NCBI GenBank assembly: GCA_035640715.1
Contig: DASQVO010000547.1
Coordinates: 1-6,815, forward strand
DNA: 6,815 nt
Origin: DASQVO01 sp035640715
GTDB lineage: Bacteria; Actinomycetota; Actinomycetes; Streptosporangiales; Streptosporangiaceae
Reading direction: 5' to 3'
Part shown: positions 1-6,654 of the stretch, in pieces
Layout: the number at the start of each line of letters is the position of its first letter
Position numbering within the stretch: position 1 is the first letter of the stretch
Translations under genes and position numbers: made by a program
The notes under the pieces: model-generated
Seen by the model: only the letters and a program-made list of their open reading frames with translations
The model's database searches: none
What the model was told of the DNA's origin: nothing

Positions 1-432
1 GAACGATTCGCCGATGCCAGGGTCGGGCGCCTGTCCGGCGGTGAGCAGCAGCGGGTGCTGATCGCCCATGCCCTGGTCAGCAGGCCCCGGCTGCTCCTGC
101 TGGACGAGCCGCTCGCCAACCTCGATATCCGCAGCGGCCAGGAGATCATCAGCCTGCTCAACCGGATCGCCAGGGAGCAGCAGATCGCCGTGCTGCTGTC
201 GGCTCACGAGATGAACGCGCTCCTGCCGGTGCTGGACCGGGTCATCTACCTGGCCGCCGGGCGGGCAGCAAGCGGCCCCGCCGCCGACGTCATCCGCAGC
301 GAGGTCCTCAGCAGCCTCTACGGCTACCACGTCGACGTGATCCACGCGCACGGCCGCGTCCTGGTCGCCGCGGGGCCGGGCGGCCCGGGCCAGGGGGCCG
401 TCGCGGCAGGCCCGGCACGGGAAGCGAACTGA
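1..432 (+). CDS. Metal-type ABC transporter ATP-binding protein, 3' part
   Basis: This is the nucleotide-binding subunit of an ABC importer, which hydrolyses ATP on the cytoplasmic face to drive the two permeases encoded downstream. The frame is open from base 1, so the gene starts outside the window and the Walker A motif is not visible. The signature LSGGEQQR lies at 31-54, Walker B LLLLDEP at 91-111, the D-loop ANLD follows directly, and the switch histidine is in SAHEMN (199-216). About 143 residues are present, roughly the second half of a normal 240-260 residue subunit. The last 30 or so residues are a Gly/Ala/Pro-rich tail outside the core fold. The stop is 6 bases before the next gene, so translation is probably coupled. 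The metal class (Zn/Mn type) is inferred from the ABC-3 permeases next to it; the metal itself cannot be read from this subunit. Confidence 0.93.
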   Translation, partial: ERFADARVGRLSGGEQQRVLIAHALVSRPRLLLLDEPLANLDIRSGQEIISLLNRIAREQQIAVLLSAHEMNALLPVLDRVIYLAAGRAASGPAADVIRSEVLSSLYGYHVDVIHAHGRVLVAAGPGGPGQGAVAAGPAREAN

Positions 433-438
433 GCGGCC

Positions 439-1350
439 ATGTACCACCTCTACACGCGGGTGATCGAACCCGGCTTCTTCGCCAGCGCACAGGTCCATGC
501 CGCCGCCGTGATCGGCGGCGCGGTCGCCGTGATATCGGCCGTAACCGGCGTGTTCACCGTCCTGCGCGGCCAGTCCTTCGGCGGGCACGCGCTCACCGAC
601 GTCTCCACGGCCGGCGGCTCAGGCGCACTCCTGGCCGGAGTCAGCCCGGTAACGGGGTTCGTGGGCCTGAGCATCATCGGCGCGGGCCTGATGGAGACGA
701 TCGGCATCCGGCGCGCACGCGGCCGTGATCTGGCGACCGGGATCGTGCTCGGCGCCTCGATAGGCCTCGGCGCGCTTTTCCTCTACCTCGATACGACCGC
801 CAGTACCACCACCGGCGCCACGCAGCAGATCCTGTTCGGCTCCATCTTCACCATCGGCAGCGGAATCGTCCCCGTCGTGGTGATTTTCAGCGCGATATCG
901 CTGGGCTGCATCGCCCTCGTCTACCGCCCGCTGCTGCTGACCGCGGTGAGCACCGACATGGCCGCCGCCCGGGGCGTCCCCGTCCGGCTGGTCGGCATGG
1001 TCTACATGCTGGCCCTGGCCGTCTCGGTCGGGCTGTCCTCCCTGGCCATCGGCTCGGTATTGTCGACCGCGCTGCTGATCGGCCCCGCCGCGGCGGCGCT
1101 GCGCGTCACCAAGAAGACCGGCCGCGCCGTGGTGGTCGCGTGCCTGACCGGGACCGGCGCAACCTGGCTCGGCGTGCTCCTGGCCTACGACAGCTACTAC
1201 TGGTCACCGGGTCACCAGGGCCTGCCGGTCAGCTTCTTCATCGTCGCCCTGGTCCTCGCCGCCTACCTGCTGTCGGGACTGGCCGCCACCCGGACCGCGA
1301 CCGCGGCCCGCGAAACAGCGGTTCCCGCCGTCAGCGGGCCCGGCCGGTGA
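439..1350 (+). CDS. ABC-3 family metal transporter permease, first of two
   Basis: A 303-residue integral membrane protein of the ZnuB/MntB-like (ABC-3) permease family, which forms the transmembrane path for a divalent metal delivered by a binding protein. The sequence shows about eight hydrophobic spans. After the first span comes VLRGQSFGGHALTD, the equivalent of the family's usual 'LRR-x-GDALSH' stretch, and near residues 200-220 comes SVLSTALLIGPAAAALR, the equivalent of the conserved 'G-LLVFALL-PAATA' segment that contacts the ATPase. The DALSH motif is replaced by HALTD. The ATG at 439 is 6 bases after the ATPase stop, with only a weak purine-rich stretch ahead of it, which fits coupled translation. 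The C-terminal 25 residues are polar and Ala/Thr-rich. With the second permease it probably forms a heterodimer, as with MntC/MntD of Bacillus. Substrate not determined. Confidence 0.9.
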   Translation: MYHLYTRVIEPGFFASAQVHAAAVIGGAVAVISAVTGVFTVLRGQSFGGHALTDVSTAGGSGALLAGVSPVTGFVGLSIIGAGLMETIGIRRARGRDLATGIVLGASIGLGALFLYLDTTASTTTGATQQILFGSIFTIGSGIVPVVVIFSAISLGCIALVYRPLLLTAVSTDMAAARGVPVRLVGMVYMLALAVSVGLSSLAIGSVLSTALLIGPAAAALRVTKKTGRAVVVACLTGTGATWLGVLLAYDSYYWSPGHQGLPVSFFIVALVLAAYLLSGLAATRTATAARETAVPAVSGPGR

Positions 1351-1383
1351 TCAAAGCCGCCAGGCCCGCAGGCGCCCCGGAAG

Positions 1384-1388
1384 AGGAG
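1384..1388 (+). promoter_or_regulatory. Ribosome binding site of the second permease
   Basis: AGGAG lies 5 bases before the ATG at 1394, inside a purine-rich run. It is the clearest Shine-Dalgarno on the plus strand of the window and fixes the start of the second permease despite the 43-base gap after the first. Confidence 0.75.
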
Positions 1389-1393
1389 AAGGA

Positions 1394-2227
1394 ATGTTCA
1401 CCGGATTCATGATAAACACCTGGGCTGCGGCGACCATTGTGGCCGTGATCGCCGGGGCGGTCGGGTTCTTCGTCGTGCTGCGCGGCGCTGCGTTCCCCGC
1501 GCACGCCATCCCGAAGGGCGCGTTCGCCGGCGCGGCCGGCGCCAGCCTGCTCGGCATCAGCACCCTGGCCGGGCTGGCCGTGTTCGCCCTCCTCGGCGCC
1601 GTCGGGATCGGCACACTCGGCCGCCGGGGCCGCCACGACGTCGCGACCGCCCTCGCCCTGGTCATGATGCTGGCCCTCGGCGCCGCGTTCCTCAGCCAGA
1701 CCACCGAGTACGAGCCGGAGATCTACTCTCTGCTGTTCGGTGAGGTCCTCGGGGTAAGCAGCACCGAGATCCTGCCTATCGCCATCCTGGCCGCTGTCTG
1801 CATCACCGCGGTGATCGTCCTTTACCGCCCCCTCATGCTCGCCTCCATCGTCCCCGAAATCGGGGAAGCCGGAGGCGTCCGCAGCTACCCCATGGAGATC
1901 TGCTTCCTGATTGTCCTCGCCGCTGCCACGGCACTCACCCTGCCGGTGGTCGGTGCCCTGCTCATCTTCAGCCTAATGACCGGGCCGCCGGCCGCCGCCA
2001 GGTCCATCGCCAGCCGGCCGCTGCTGGCCATGTCCTGGTCGGTCGCGATCGCGGTCATCACCGTATGGACCGCGATCGCCTGCTCTTACCTGTGCAACTG
2101 GCCAGTCGGCTTCTTCGTCGGCGCCCTCAGCGCGCTGTCCTACGTCCTCGGCCGCAGCTGGGCCGGATGGCGCGGCACCCGTACCACCCATCCCGGTACA
2201 CCGGTGGCCACCCTAAGTCACACTTAG
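1394..2227 (+). CDS. ABC-3 family metal transporter permease, second of two
   Basis: A 277-residue membrane protein of the same ABC-3 family as its upstream neighbour but clearly a different sequence, so the pair is not a recent duplication. It has about eight hydrophobic spans. FVVLRGAAFPAHAIPKGAFAGA follows the first span and replaces the usual GDALSH motif with AHAIPK. LLFGEVLGVS appears near the middle, and VVGALLIFSLMTGPPAAAR near the C-terminus is the conserved segment that contacts the ATPase. The start is supported by AGGAG 5 bases upstream. ATPase plus two permeases is the arrangement of MntBCD-type importers. A substrate-binding lipoprotein is expected upstream, outside the window. 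The reading frame is intact. The stop codon lies inside a perfect palindrome. Confidence 0.9.
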   Translation: MFTGFMINTWAAATIVAVIAGAVGFFVVLRGAAFPAHAIPKGAFAGAAGASLLGISTLAGLAVFALLGAVGIGTLGRRGRHDVATALALVMMLALGAAFLSQTTEYEPEIYSLLFGEVLGVSSTEILPIAILAAVCITAVIVLYRPLMLASIVPEIGEAGGVRSYPMEICFLIVLAAATALTLPVVGALLIFSLMTGPPAAARSIASRPLLAMSWSVAIAVITVWTAIACSYLCNWPVGFFVGALSALSYVLGRSWAGWRGTRTTHPGTPVATLSHT

Positions 2228-2229
2228 GG
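2211..2229 (+). terminator. Perfect 8-3-8 palindrome over the operon end
   Basis: CCCTAAGT and ACTTAGGG flank the 3-base loop CAC exactly, and the permease stop codon is in the second arm. The position at the end of a convergent operon fits a terminator, but there is no U-run, the stem is AT-richer than the surroundings and the loop is very tight. An operator is the alternative. It is not a DtxR/IdeR box: there the half-sites run TTAGG...CCTAA, the reverse of the order here. Confidence 0.45.
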
Positions 2230-2241
2230 CGTATCAGATGA

Positions 2242-2421
2242 GCGACGGGCAACTGCAACATTGTTGCCGATGTGGACCTCGAGGCCGCATTGACGGAGCT
2301 CGCCTTCGATTACTGTCTCGTCGAGCGACTACGAGATCACCCGTTCGGCTGGGCGTTAGCGCCGTCTCACACCATCATGATCAGCATGTATCCCATGGTG
2401 ATGCCCATCGCGATCTGGTAG
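2242..2421 (+). other. Convergent intergenic stretch with an unrecognised short open frame
   Basis: Between the permease stop and the end of the minus-strand block (about 2228-2366) I see no gene I recognise. One plus-strand frame, open from the TGA at 2239-2241 to a TAG at 2419-2421, reads as plausible protein at first (VDLEAALTELAFDY, then ERLRDHPFGWALAP), with a possible GTG start at 2272 giving 49 residues. Its last part is antisense to the DUF5134-like remnant and is not independent coding. The stretch looks less GC-biased than its neighbours. It could be a fragment of a lost gene. I see no ribosome binding site and assign no function. Confidence 0.25.
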
Positions 2422-2499
2422 CAGGCGGCCAGCGCAGTAGACGGCCGTCGCGATCATGGCCGCGGCCAGGATGCCAGCGAGCCAGGAGGGTCCTGCCAC
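2367..2499 (-). pseudogene. DUF5134-like membrane protein, internally deleted remnant
   Basis: This resembles actinobacterial DUF5134 membrane proteins of unknown function. From a GTG at 2499 one frame reads VAGPSWLAGILAAAM, then VYCAGRL, which looks like the amino end of the family with its first hydrophobic span. A second frame, offset by one base, reads ACYQIAMGITMGYMLIMMV and stops at 2367-2369, which looks like the family's carboxyl end. The two frames meet within the 11 bases 2422-2432. Only about 44 residues remain, so most of the middle (well over 100 residues in relatives as I recall them) is gone and the join is out of frame. No working product is likely. It lies 64 bases downstream of another damaged membrane-protein gene on the same strand. 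The family assignment is from memory of the terminal sequences. Confidence 0.55.
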
Positions 2500-2563
2500 G
2501 TCGCTGTCCTCTCGTGTGTCCGGGAATGGGCCGGGTGGCGTGCCGTGTCCGCAGGCTTCAGGT

Positions 2564-3122
2564 CTAACCCGGCGCCCGGTACGGGCCTGCCTGCCAGCTA
2601 CCACTCCCGCTCCTGGCCGGGCGCCTGATGGCCGCGCCGCTGGCTGGCCAGTAGGCCAGCGCCAGCAGGGCCAGCAACGGGCCGGAGTTGGGGTCGGTGC
2701 CCCTGCCGGTGAAGATGGCCCCGAACGCCTCCCCGACAACCCAGATGCCCGCGGCCACCACAATGGCCAGGACCAGGGTGATCCGGGCCGCCGCCGGCGG
2801 CAGGCAGACACCGGCCGCGATCATCGACAGTGGCAAAAACCGTGTTCAGCGCCACATCGTGATGCTCGACCAGGCGGGCGTTCCAGGTGACCGGGCCAGC
2901 GATCACGGCAGGGTTACCCGCGGCGGTCGTCGCGAGCATCTGGCCGAACGCCCTGGTGAACATGAAAGGCTGGTACTGCAGTACCGCATCGAGCAGCCAG
3001 ATGCTCCCCAGCGCCAGCTGAAGCACCCGCCTGGCATCCGGCGCCTCCCACGCGGCCCCCGCGGCGGTGCCCGCCCTGCCCCGCCACGCGGCGCGGCCTC
3101 CCCCAGCGGCGATCCCGCTCAT
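2564..3122 (-). pseudogene. Multi-span membrane protein, frameshifted and probably internally deleted
   Basis: This resembles an actinobacterial membrane protein of unknown function often found before DUF5134 genes. From the ATG at 3122 the frame reads RVLQLALGSIWLLDAVLQYQ, then PFMFTRAFGQML, PVTWNARLVEHHDVALNTVF, as far as about 2840. The following base pairs read sensibly only in another frame: SMIAAGVCLPPAAARITLVL, then GIWVVGEAFGAIFTGRGTDP and LLALLALAYWPA, ending at a TAG at 2564-2566. The switch lies at or just after a run of five A (2835-2839 on the plus strand). In relatives as I recall them, the N-terminal text belongs to a first half and the GTDPNSG text to a second, similar half, so a large middle part seems missing. 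Restored by one base, the product would be about 185 residues. The alternative is a simple one-base indel or sequencing error. Confidence 0.6.
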
Positions 3123-3128
3123 CCCAGC

Positions 3129-3134
3129 CCTCCT
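3129..3134 (-). promoter_or_regulatory. Ribosome binding site AGGAGG
   Basis: A full AGGAGG on the minus strand lies 6 bases before the ATG at 3122. It selects that start over the in-frame ATG nine codons earlier (3149) and shows that the damaged membrane-protein gene once had an efficient translation start. The gap to the upstream cupredoxin gene is only 64 bases, consistent with one transcript. Confidence 0.7.
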
Positions 3135-3186
3135 CACTTTCGCCAACATTCCGTGGAGGCGTCACGGGAAGGGTGATCGTCTGCCT

Positions 3187-4104
3187 TCAGGAACGGCTGC
3201 CGTCGGCCGTGACCCTGAAGCCGGCGACCATTCCCATGGCCGCGTGGCTGCGGCCGGTATCCGGGTCCACTACGAGACAGAACGCCACGTAGTTACCCGG
3301 GCGGGCGTTGAGGATGAACCAGCCACCGAGTCCGCCGGGGGTGTCTGCCCCAAAGCCGCCGGATGAGACGAACGGCGGAGGGCCGGCTGGCGACCGGAAC
3401 CAGGCGAGCGCGTCCGCGACCGTTTTGCCAGGCAGCAGGCGGGCGACGTTGACCTGGTGATCATCGACGCGGTCGGTGTTGCGGAACCGGTACAGCCCGC
3501 CCGCGCGGAGCACCGCTGGCATGGTGAAGGTCATGTCGTGCGCGCTGATCTGCCCGTCCGTCCGGCGCGCCGGCCGCAGCCCGGCGAGCTGCGCGGCGCT
3601 GAGGTGCCCGGCCACCGAGAACGAGGTGAGCATGCCCATCGCGAAGTGCGGTACCCCGTTCTTGTCGCGAACGAAGCAGGCCACCGCGTAGGTGCCCCCT
3701 TGTAGCGCCTCGAAGAGGACTTGATCGTGGCCTGCCGATATGGCGGCCGCGCCGCCGCGCGGCGCGGCGTCGGTGCTGAACGCCGCGGGTTTACCAGCTA
3801 GCAGATCGGCCTTGAACTGGGCGAACGACACGCCGTCATGGAGCAGGAAGAGCTGCGCCTCGTGGTCGCCGGTACCGTCGTTGTCAAACGTGATTCTGAC
3901 CAGTCCGGCGCGGAGCTGGCCATCAGTGTGGATCTGGTACCGGTCATCAACACCGGTGATGTACATCGTCTGTACCCGCGGCGGGCACGCACTGGCGTGC
4001 GCCGGAACGGCGACAGCCCAGGCAGCGACAGCGACAGCGGGCATCACGGCGAGGAAGAAGCGGTTCGTGCGGAAGAAGCGATTTGTGCGCATGCGCACGA
4101 ACAT
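3187..4104 (-). CDS. Secreted protein with two tandem cupredoxin-like domains
   Basis: A 305-residue exported protein. Residues 1-39 form a signal peptide: basic start, hydrophobic LAVMPAVAVAAWAVAV, then AHASA before Cys40. The lipobox is poor, so I favour Sec secretion over a lipoprotein. Two homologous halves follow. Half one has GDHEAQLFLLHDGVSF (His81) and TYAVACFVRDKNGVPHFAMGM (Cys143, His153, Met156/158). Half two has DDHQVNVARLLPGKTV (His216) and NYVAFCLVVDPDTGRSHAAM (Cys276, His287, Met290/292). The His...Cys-His-Met order recalls type 1 copper proteins, but Cys and His are 10-11 residues apart rather than 3, so copper binding is inferred, not shown. No good Shine-Dalgarno precedes ATG 4104; the in-frame ATG at 4092 is the alternative. 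The start overlaps the run-on end of the regulator gene, and a membrane-protein gene follows. Confidence 0.8.
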   Translation of the reverse strand: MFVRMRTNRFFRTNRFFLAVMPAVAVAAWAVAVPAHASACPPRVQTMYITGVDDRYQIHTDGQLRAGLVRITFDNDGTGDHEAQLFLLHDGVSFAQFKADLLAGKPAAFSTDAAPRGGAAAISAGHDQVLFEALQGGTYAVACFVRDKNGVPHFAMGMLTSFSVAGHLSAAQLAGLRPARRTDGQISAHDMTFTMPAVLRAGGLYRFRNTDRVDDHQVNVARLLPGKTVADALAWFRSPAGPPPFVSSGGFGADTPGGLGGWFILNARPGNYVAFCLVVDPDTGRSHAAMGMVAGFRVTADGSRS

Positions 4105-5192
4105 AAACGCGGGTGACGCCGGCGATGCATCCCCCGCAGCGGGTTATTTTCGCCATCGCGTAACGGCTGACGGCGCCCGCCGAGCGCGACGCGCAGTTCC
4201 TCGCGGCTGTGCACGGCGGTCTTGGCGAAGATCGACTTGACGTGCTGACGGACCGTATTTTCGGACACGAACAGCTCCGCCGCTGCTTGCCGGGTTGACC
4301 GGCCGTCGGCGATCAGCGCGGCTACCTGCCGCTCTCGCGGGGACAATCGCCACGCCGCGGCGAACAGCCCGAACAACTCCCCGTCGTCCGGCGACTGGAT
4401 CGTCACAGCGATCGCGGGCTTATCAGGGCCGGCAGGTGTCAGCGGAGCGGCGTGCAGCACCTTCCACCTGCCGTTCGCGCTGAGCGCGCGGGTTTTCGCG
4501 ACGCGTCCAGTATCCGCGGCCCGGGCGGCTACAGCGTACACAAACGGGGGCAGGCCAGCCTCGGCTGCCAGGCCCATGTTAGACAGGTGCCGGCCGGCGG
4601 GCGCGGTGCTGGCAAGCGGCGTCAGCGCCGAGTCGAACAGCACGAGTCCGGGCGGATCCTGGTCATCCGGCAGTGGGGCCGCTTCCCGTAGGCTCGCCCG
4701 CATGCGGGCGCCGAGCAGCGGCGCCAGCTGTGCGGCGAGCGCGGCGTGATCCGCGCTGAAAGCGCTGCTCCCGGCGGAACGGTAGAGCACGAGGTAACCC
4801 CAGCACAGCCCGTCCGCGGTGAGCATCACGCTCAGCTCGTCACCCAGCCCGGCCGGCCCGGTGAGATCCCGCCAGCGGGCGCACCGGCGCAGGTCACCGC
4901 CGGTCTCTGCACTGACCACCTGCACCTGCCGCTGCCCGGAGACCTCACAGGCGTAGTCCGCCCGGAACAGCCTGGGAAGGCAGGCGCGGAGACCGGCGTC
5001 GACCTGGGCTACGGTGCCATGCGCGGGCAGCCTGGATTCGGCGTCGATCCGCGTCATGCAGAACAGGTCGAAGCCGATCGCCCGCTGCAGCAGGCTCCCG
5101 GCCGCCTGCTCAAACTCGGTATCACTGGTACACGTCCGCGCCAGTTCCGCCGCGGCGCTGCGCGCCCGCTGCGGCGTCCAGGGAGCCGCCAT
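4044..5192 (-). CDS. LuxR-type transcriptional regulator with sensory N-terminus
   Basis: A cytoplasmic DNA-binding regulator of about 382 residues from the ATG at 5192. Residues 10-165 look like a GAF-type sensory fold (FEQAAGSLLQRAIGFDLFCM and later WGYLVLYRS). Residues 180-270 (LVLFDSALTPLAS onward) look PAS-like. Residues 283-337 form a GerE/LuxR helix-turn-helix: LSPRERQVAALIADGRSTRQ, then ELFVSENTVRQHVKSIFAKT and REELRVAL. No receiver Asp domain is seen, so it is not an ordinary response regulator. The frame also has a GTG at 5297, but the extra 35 residues are low-complexity and the family usually begins near MAAPWTPQRAR. About 45 Arg/Cys/Ser-rich residues follow the HTH and overlap the cupredoxin gene by 61 bases. 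A different frame stops at 4144 soon after the HTH, so a frameshift near the end is possible. Its target may be the downstream cupredoxin gene (inference). Confidence 0.85.
   Translation of the reverse strand: MAAPWTPQRARSAAAELARTCTSDTEFEQAAGSLLQRAIGFDLFCMTRIDAESRLPAHGTVAQVDAGLRACLPRLFRADYACEVSGQRQVQVVSAETGGDLRRCARWRDLTGPAGLGDELSVMLTADGLCWGYLVLYRSAGSSAFSADHAALAAQLAPLLGARMRASLREAAPLPDDQDPPGLVLFDSALTPLASTAPAGRHLSNMGLAAEAGLPPFVYAVAARAADTGRVAKTRALSANGRWKVLHAAPLTPAGPDKPAIAVTIQSPDDGELFGLFAAAWRLSPRERQVAALIADGRSTRQAAAELFVSENTVRQHVKSIFAKTAVHSREELRVALGGRRQPLRDGENNPLRGMHRRRHPRLCSCACAQIASSARTASSSP
4053..4088 (-). repeat. Tandem 18-bp duplication inside the signal peptide
   Basis: Two adjacent 18-base copies (4053-4070 and 4071-4088) differ at only two bases. 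In the cupredoxin gene they encode RTNRFF twice, doubling the basic segment before the hydrophobic core of the signal peptide. An in-frame slippage duplication explains it. It also lies inside the overlapping tail of the regulator's reading frame. Confidence 0.8.
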
Positions 5193-5334
5193 GCCACCGG
5201 GGTGCCGCCTAAGCCCGCTGTCCGCAACGGCGCTTGCACTCGGCGGACGGCTCGGCCTCATCGCCAGCTTCGGCGACCACACCCTCACCGTCGTCACCGA
5301 GGCCGCGTGAGGTCGCTACGGGTCGCGGCCAGCG

Positions 5335-6534
5335 TCACCCCGTCCGGAATCCCCTGACACCAGCGCCGTCTGGGACGGTGCTGGTCTCCAGGGGCAGGCC
5401 GGCGTCGCGCCAGGCGACCACGCCCCCCGCGAGACTCGCCGCGTCGTGTCCTGCCTGCGTCAGGAAGGCGGCGAGCCGCCTGGAGTACTCCCCGGCCGGG
5501 CAGATGAGCACGACCTTCCGCGAGGGTGGGAACGGGATCTCGTGCCTGAGCATGTCCTCGAGGTAGTCGTCGCGGATGTTCACCGAGCCTGGCACGTGCC
5601 CGATCCGGTAGGCCATGCTTCCCCGGGTGTCGACGCACAGGACTGCCGGGTCGGCGCTCAGCACCGCCAGTTCGCTGACCGACACCTCGGGGGCGGCTGC
5701 GACCAGGTCATCGGCCAGGTCGCTTGGCATGGCGCGGCGGGCCTGCCCGAATAGGTCCGGGCGACGCTGCCGGATATAGGACAGGTAAGGCTCCAGCCGG
5801 TCGCAGACGATGATGACCGCCCGGCGCGGCGGCCCGGGGGGGACCGGATTCCGCCGCAGGTACTGCCGCGCTGCCCAGAAGGTCGCGCCGCTGGTCGGCC
5901 CGGCGAGCACACCGTACTGGCGGGCCAGGTCCAGCGTCGCGTCGATGGCATCGGCAGCGCGGACCGGCATGATCTCTGCGTAGAAGCCGGGCTCGAACAG
6001 GCCGACATCCCACAATTCGGCCTCTGAGCGGATGCCGGGGATGAAGTCCTCCCTGGTCGAGACGATGCCGATGGTCTGCAGCTGCGGATTGGCCGCGCGC
6101 AGGAAGGTCGCCGCGCCGCGGGTGGAGCCGGTTGTGCCCAGGCCGCCGAAGAGGTAGTCGACGGTGCCGATGTCGTCGGCGATTTCCTGCCCAGTGGTGT
6201 CGTGATGGGTGCGGATGTTGGCCGGGTTGGTGTACTGCGAGGTGTGGTAGAACTCGCCGGGGTTTTCTGCCATCAGCTTCTCGATCGCCGAGAACACGTC
6301 GTTGGGCACGGTGGGATCCGGGCATTCGGACAGTCCCGGCATTTCCTCCAGCTCGCCTCCGAGCATCTCCAGCACGTCCCGCACCTCAGCCACCTTCACC
6401 CGGTTCGTGAGCACCCGCAGCCGCAGACCATGCATCGTGGCCAGCACCTGCAGGGCCTTCGCGGTGTTCCCGCTGGAAGCCTCGATCAGGGTCTGCCCAC
6501 GGCGGGTGATCTCACCAAGGTCACCGCGGATCAT
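5335..6534 (-). CDS. Cysteine synthase-rhodanese fusion, N-terminally truncated
   Basis: In the family, a fold-type II PLP enzyme that makes or handles cysteine is fused to a rhodanese that moves sulfane sulfur. Residues 1-250 are the synthase: substrate loop SSGNT (20-24), phosphate loop GGLGTTGSTRG (130-140) and pyridine-contact PTSGA (213-217). Residues 285-385 are the rhodanese: DTRGS (302-306), GHVPGSVNI (312-320) and active-site Cys345 in CPAGEYSRR. The frame begins just after where the PLP lysine should be. Upstream, in frame, RIAWG precedes the Met and matches the family text after 'KDR', but reading back the similarity ends at RHR, with no lysine and no start codon. About 50-60 residues are therefore missing, and the synthase half should be inactive; the rhodanese could still work if translated from ATG 6534. 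It lies between the csoR remnant and the regulator. Confidence 0.8.
   Translation of the reverse strand: MIRGDLGEITRRGQTLIEASSGNTAKALQVLATMHGLRLRVLTNRVKVAEVRDVLEMLGGELEEMPGLSECPDPTVPNDVFSAIEKLMAENPGEFYHTSQYTNPANIRTHHDTTGQEIADDIGTVDYLFGGLGTTGSTRGAATFLRAANPQLQTIGIVSTREDFIPGIRSEAELWDVGLFEPGFYAEIMPVRAADAIDATLDLARQYGVLAGPTSGATFWAARQYLRRNPVPPGPPRRAVIIVCDRLEPYLSYIRQRRPDLFGQARRAMPSDLADDLVAAAPEVSVSELAVLSADPAVLCVDTRGSMAYRIGHVPGSVNIRDDYLEDMLRHEIPFPPSRKVVLICPAGEYSRRLAAFLTQAGHDAASLAGGVVAWRDAGLPLETSTVPDGAGVRGFRTG
5359..5385. terminator. Imperfect 12-bp inverted repeat near the end of the rhodanese gene
   Basis: Arms 5359-5370 and 5374-5385 match at 11 of 12 positions around a 3-base loop. It lies inside the last codons of the fusion gene, about 20-50 bases before its stop, and before the regulator gene. 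There is no U-run. It could attenuate or end the transcript, or be a chance feature of GC-rich coding sequence. Confidence 0.3.
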
Positions 6535-6582
6535 GCCCCAGGCGATACGATGTCGCCCGGCTCCGCTCTTTGCCCGGTCTGG

Positions 6583-6620
6583 GCCTTCCCGCCGTGGCGA
6601 TTTCTCCGCGGCGGGAAGGC
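6583..6620 (-). terminator. Strong GC-rich hairpin downstream of csoR
   Basis: Arms 6583-6594 and 6609-6620 are perfect 12-base inverted copies. The inner bases extend the stem by about two more pairs plus one G-T, leaving a loop of about 8 bases. It begins about 35 bases past the restored csoR stop, the usual place for an actinobacterial terminator, which often lacks a U-run. The truncated cysteine synthase begins right after it. Confidence 0.65.
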
Positions 6621-6654
6621 AGCCTGCGCTGATGAGGTAACCGCCGGCTGCCGG

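Noticed and set aside
2211..2229. DtxR/IdeR-type operator
   Set aside because: Half-site order is CCTAA then TTAGG, opposite to the DtxR/IdeR box, and it is not upstream of a gene.
2456..2890. Plus-strand open frames of 144 and 162 residues across 2456-3176
   Set aside because: They are arginine- and proline-rich with no recognisable domain and lie antisense to the two membrane-protein remnants, whose minus-strand text makes hydrophobic, family-like sense.
5193..5297. Upstream GTG start for the regulator at 5297
   Set aside because: The added 35 residues are low-complexity, no ribosome binding site is visible, and the family text begins near the ATG at 5192.
4746..5357. Plus-strand 203-residue open frame opposite the regulator
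   Set aside because: It is an antisense shadow produced by high GC; the minus strand encodes a clear sensory and HTH protein here.
6583..6620. Hairpin as a mobile-element end
   Set aside because: Both arms are adjacent with a short loop just past csoR, which fits a terminator; no matching copy was seen elsewhere in the window.
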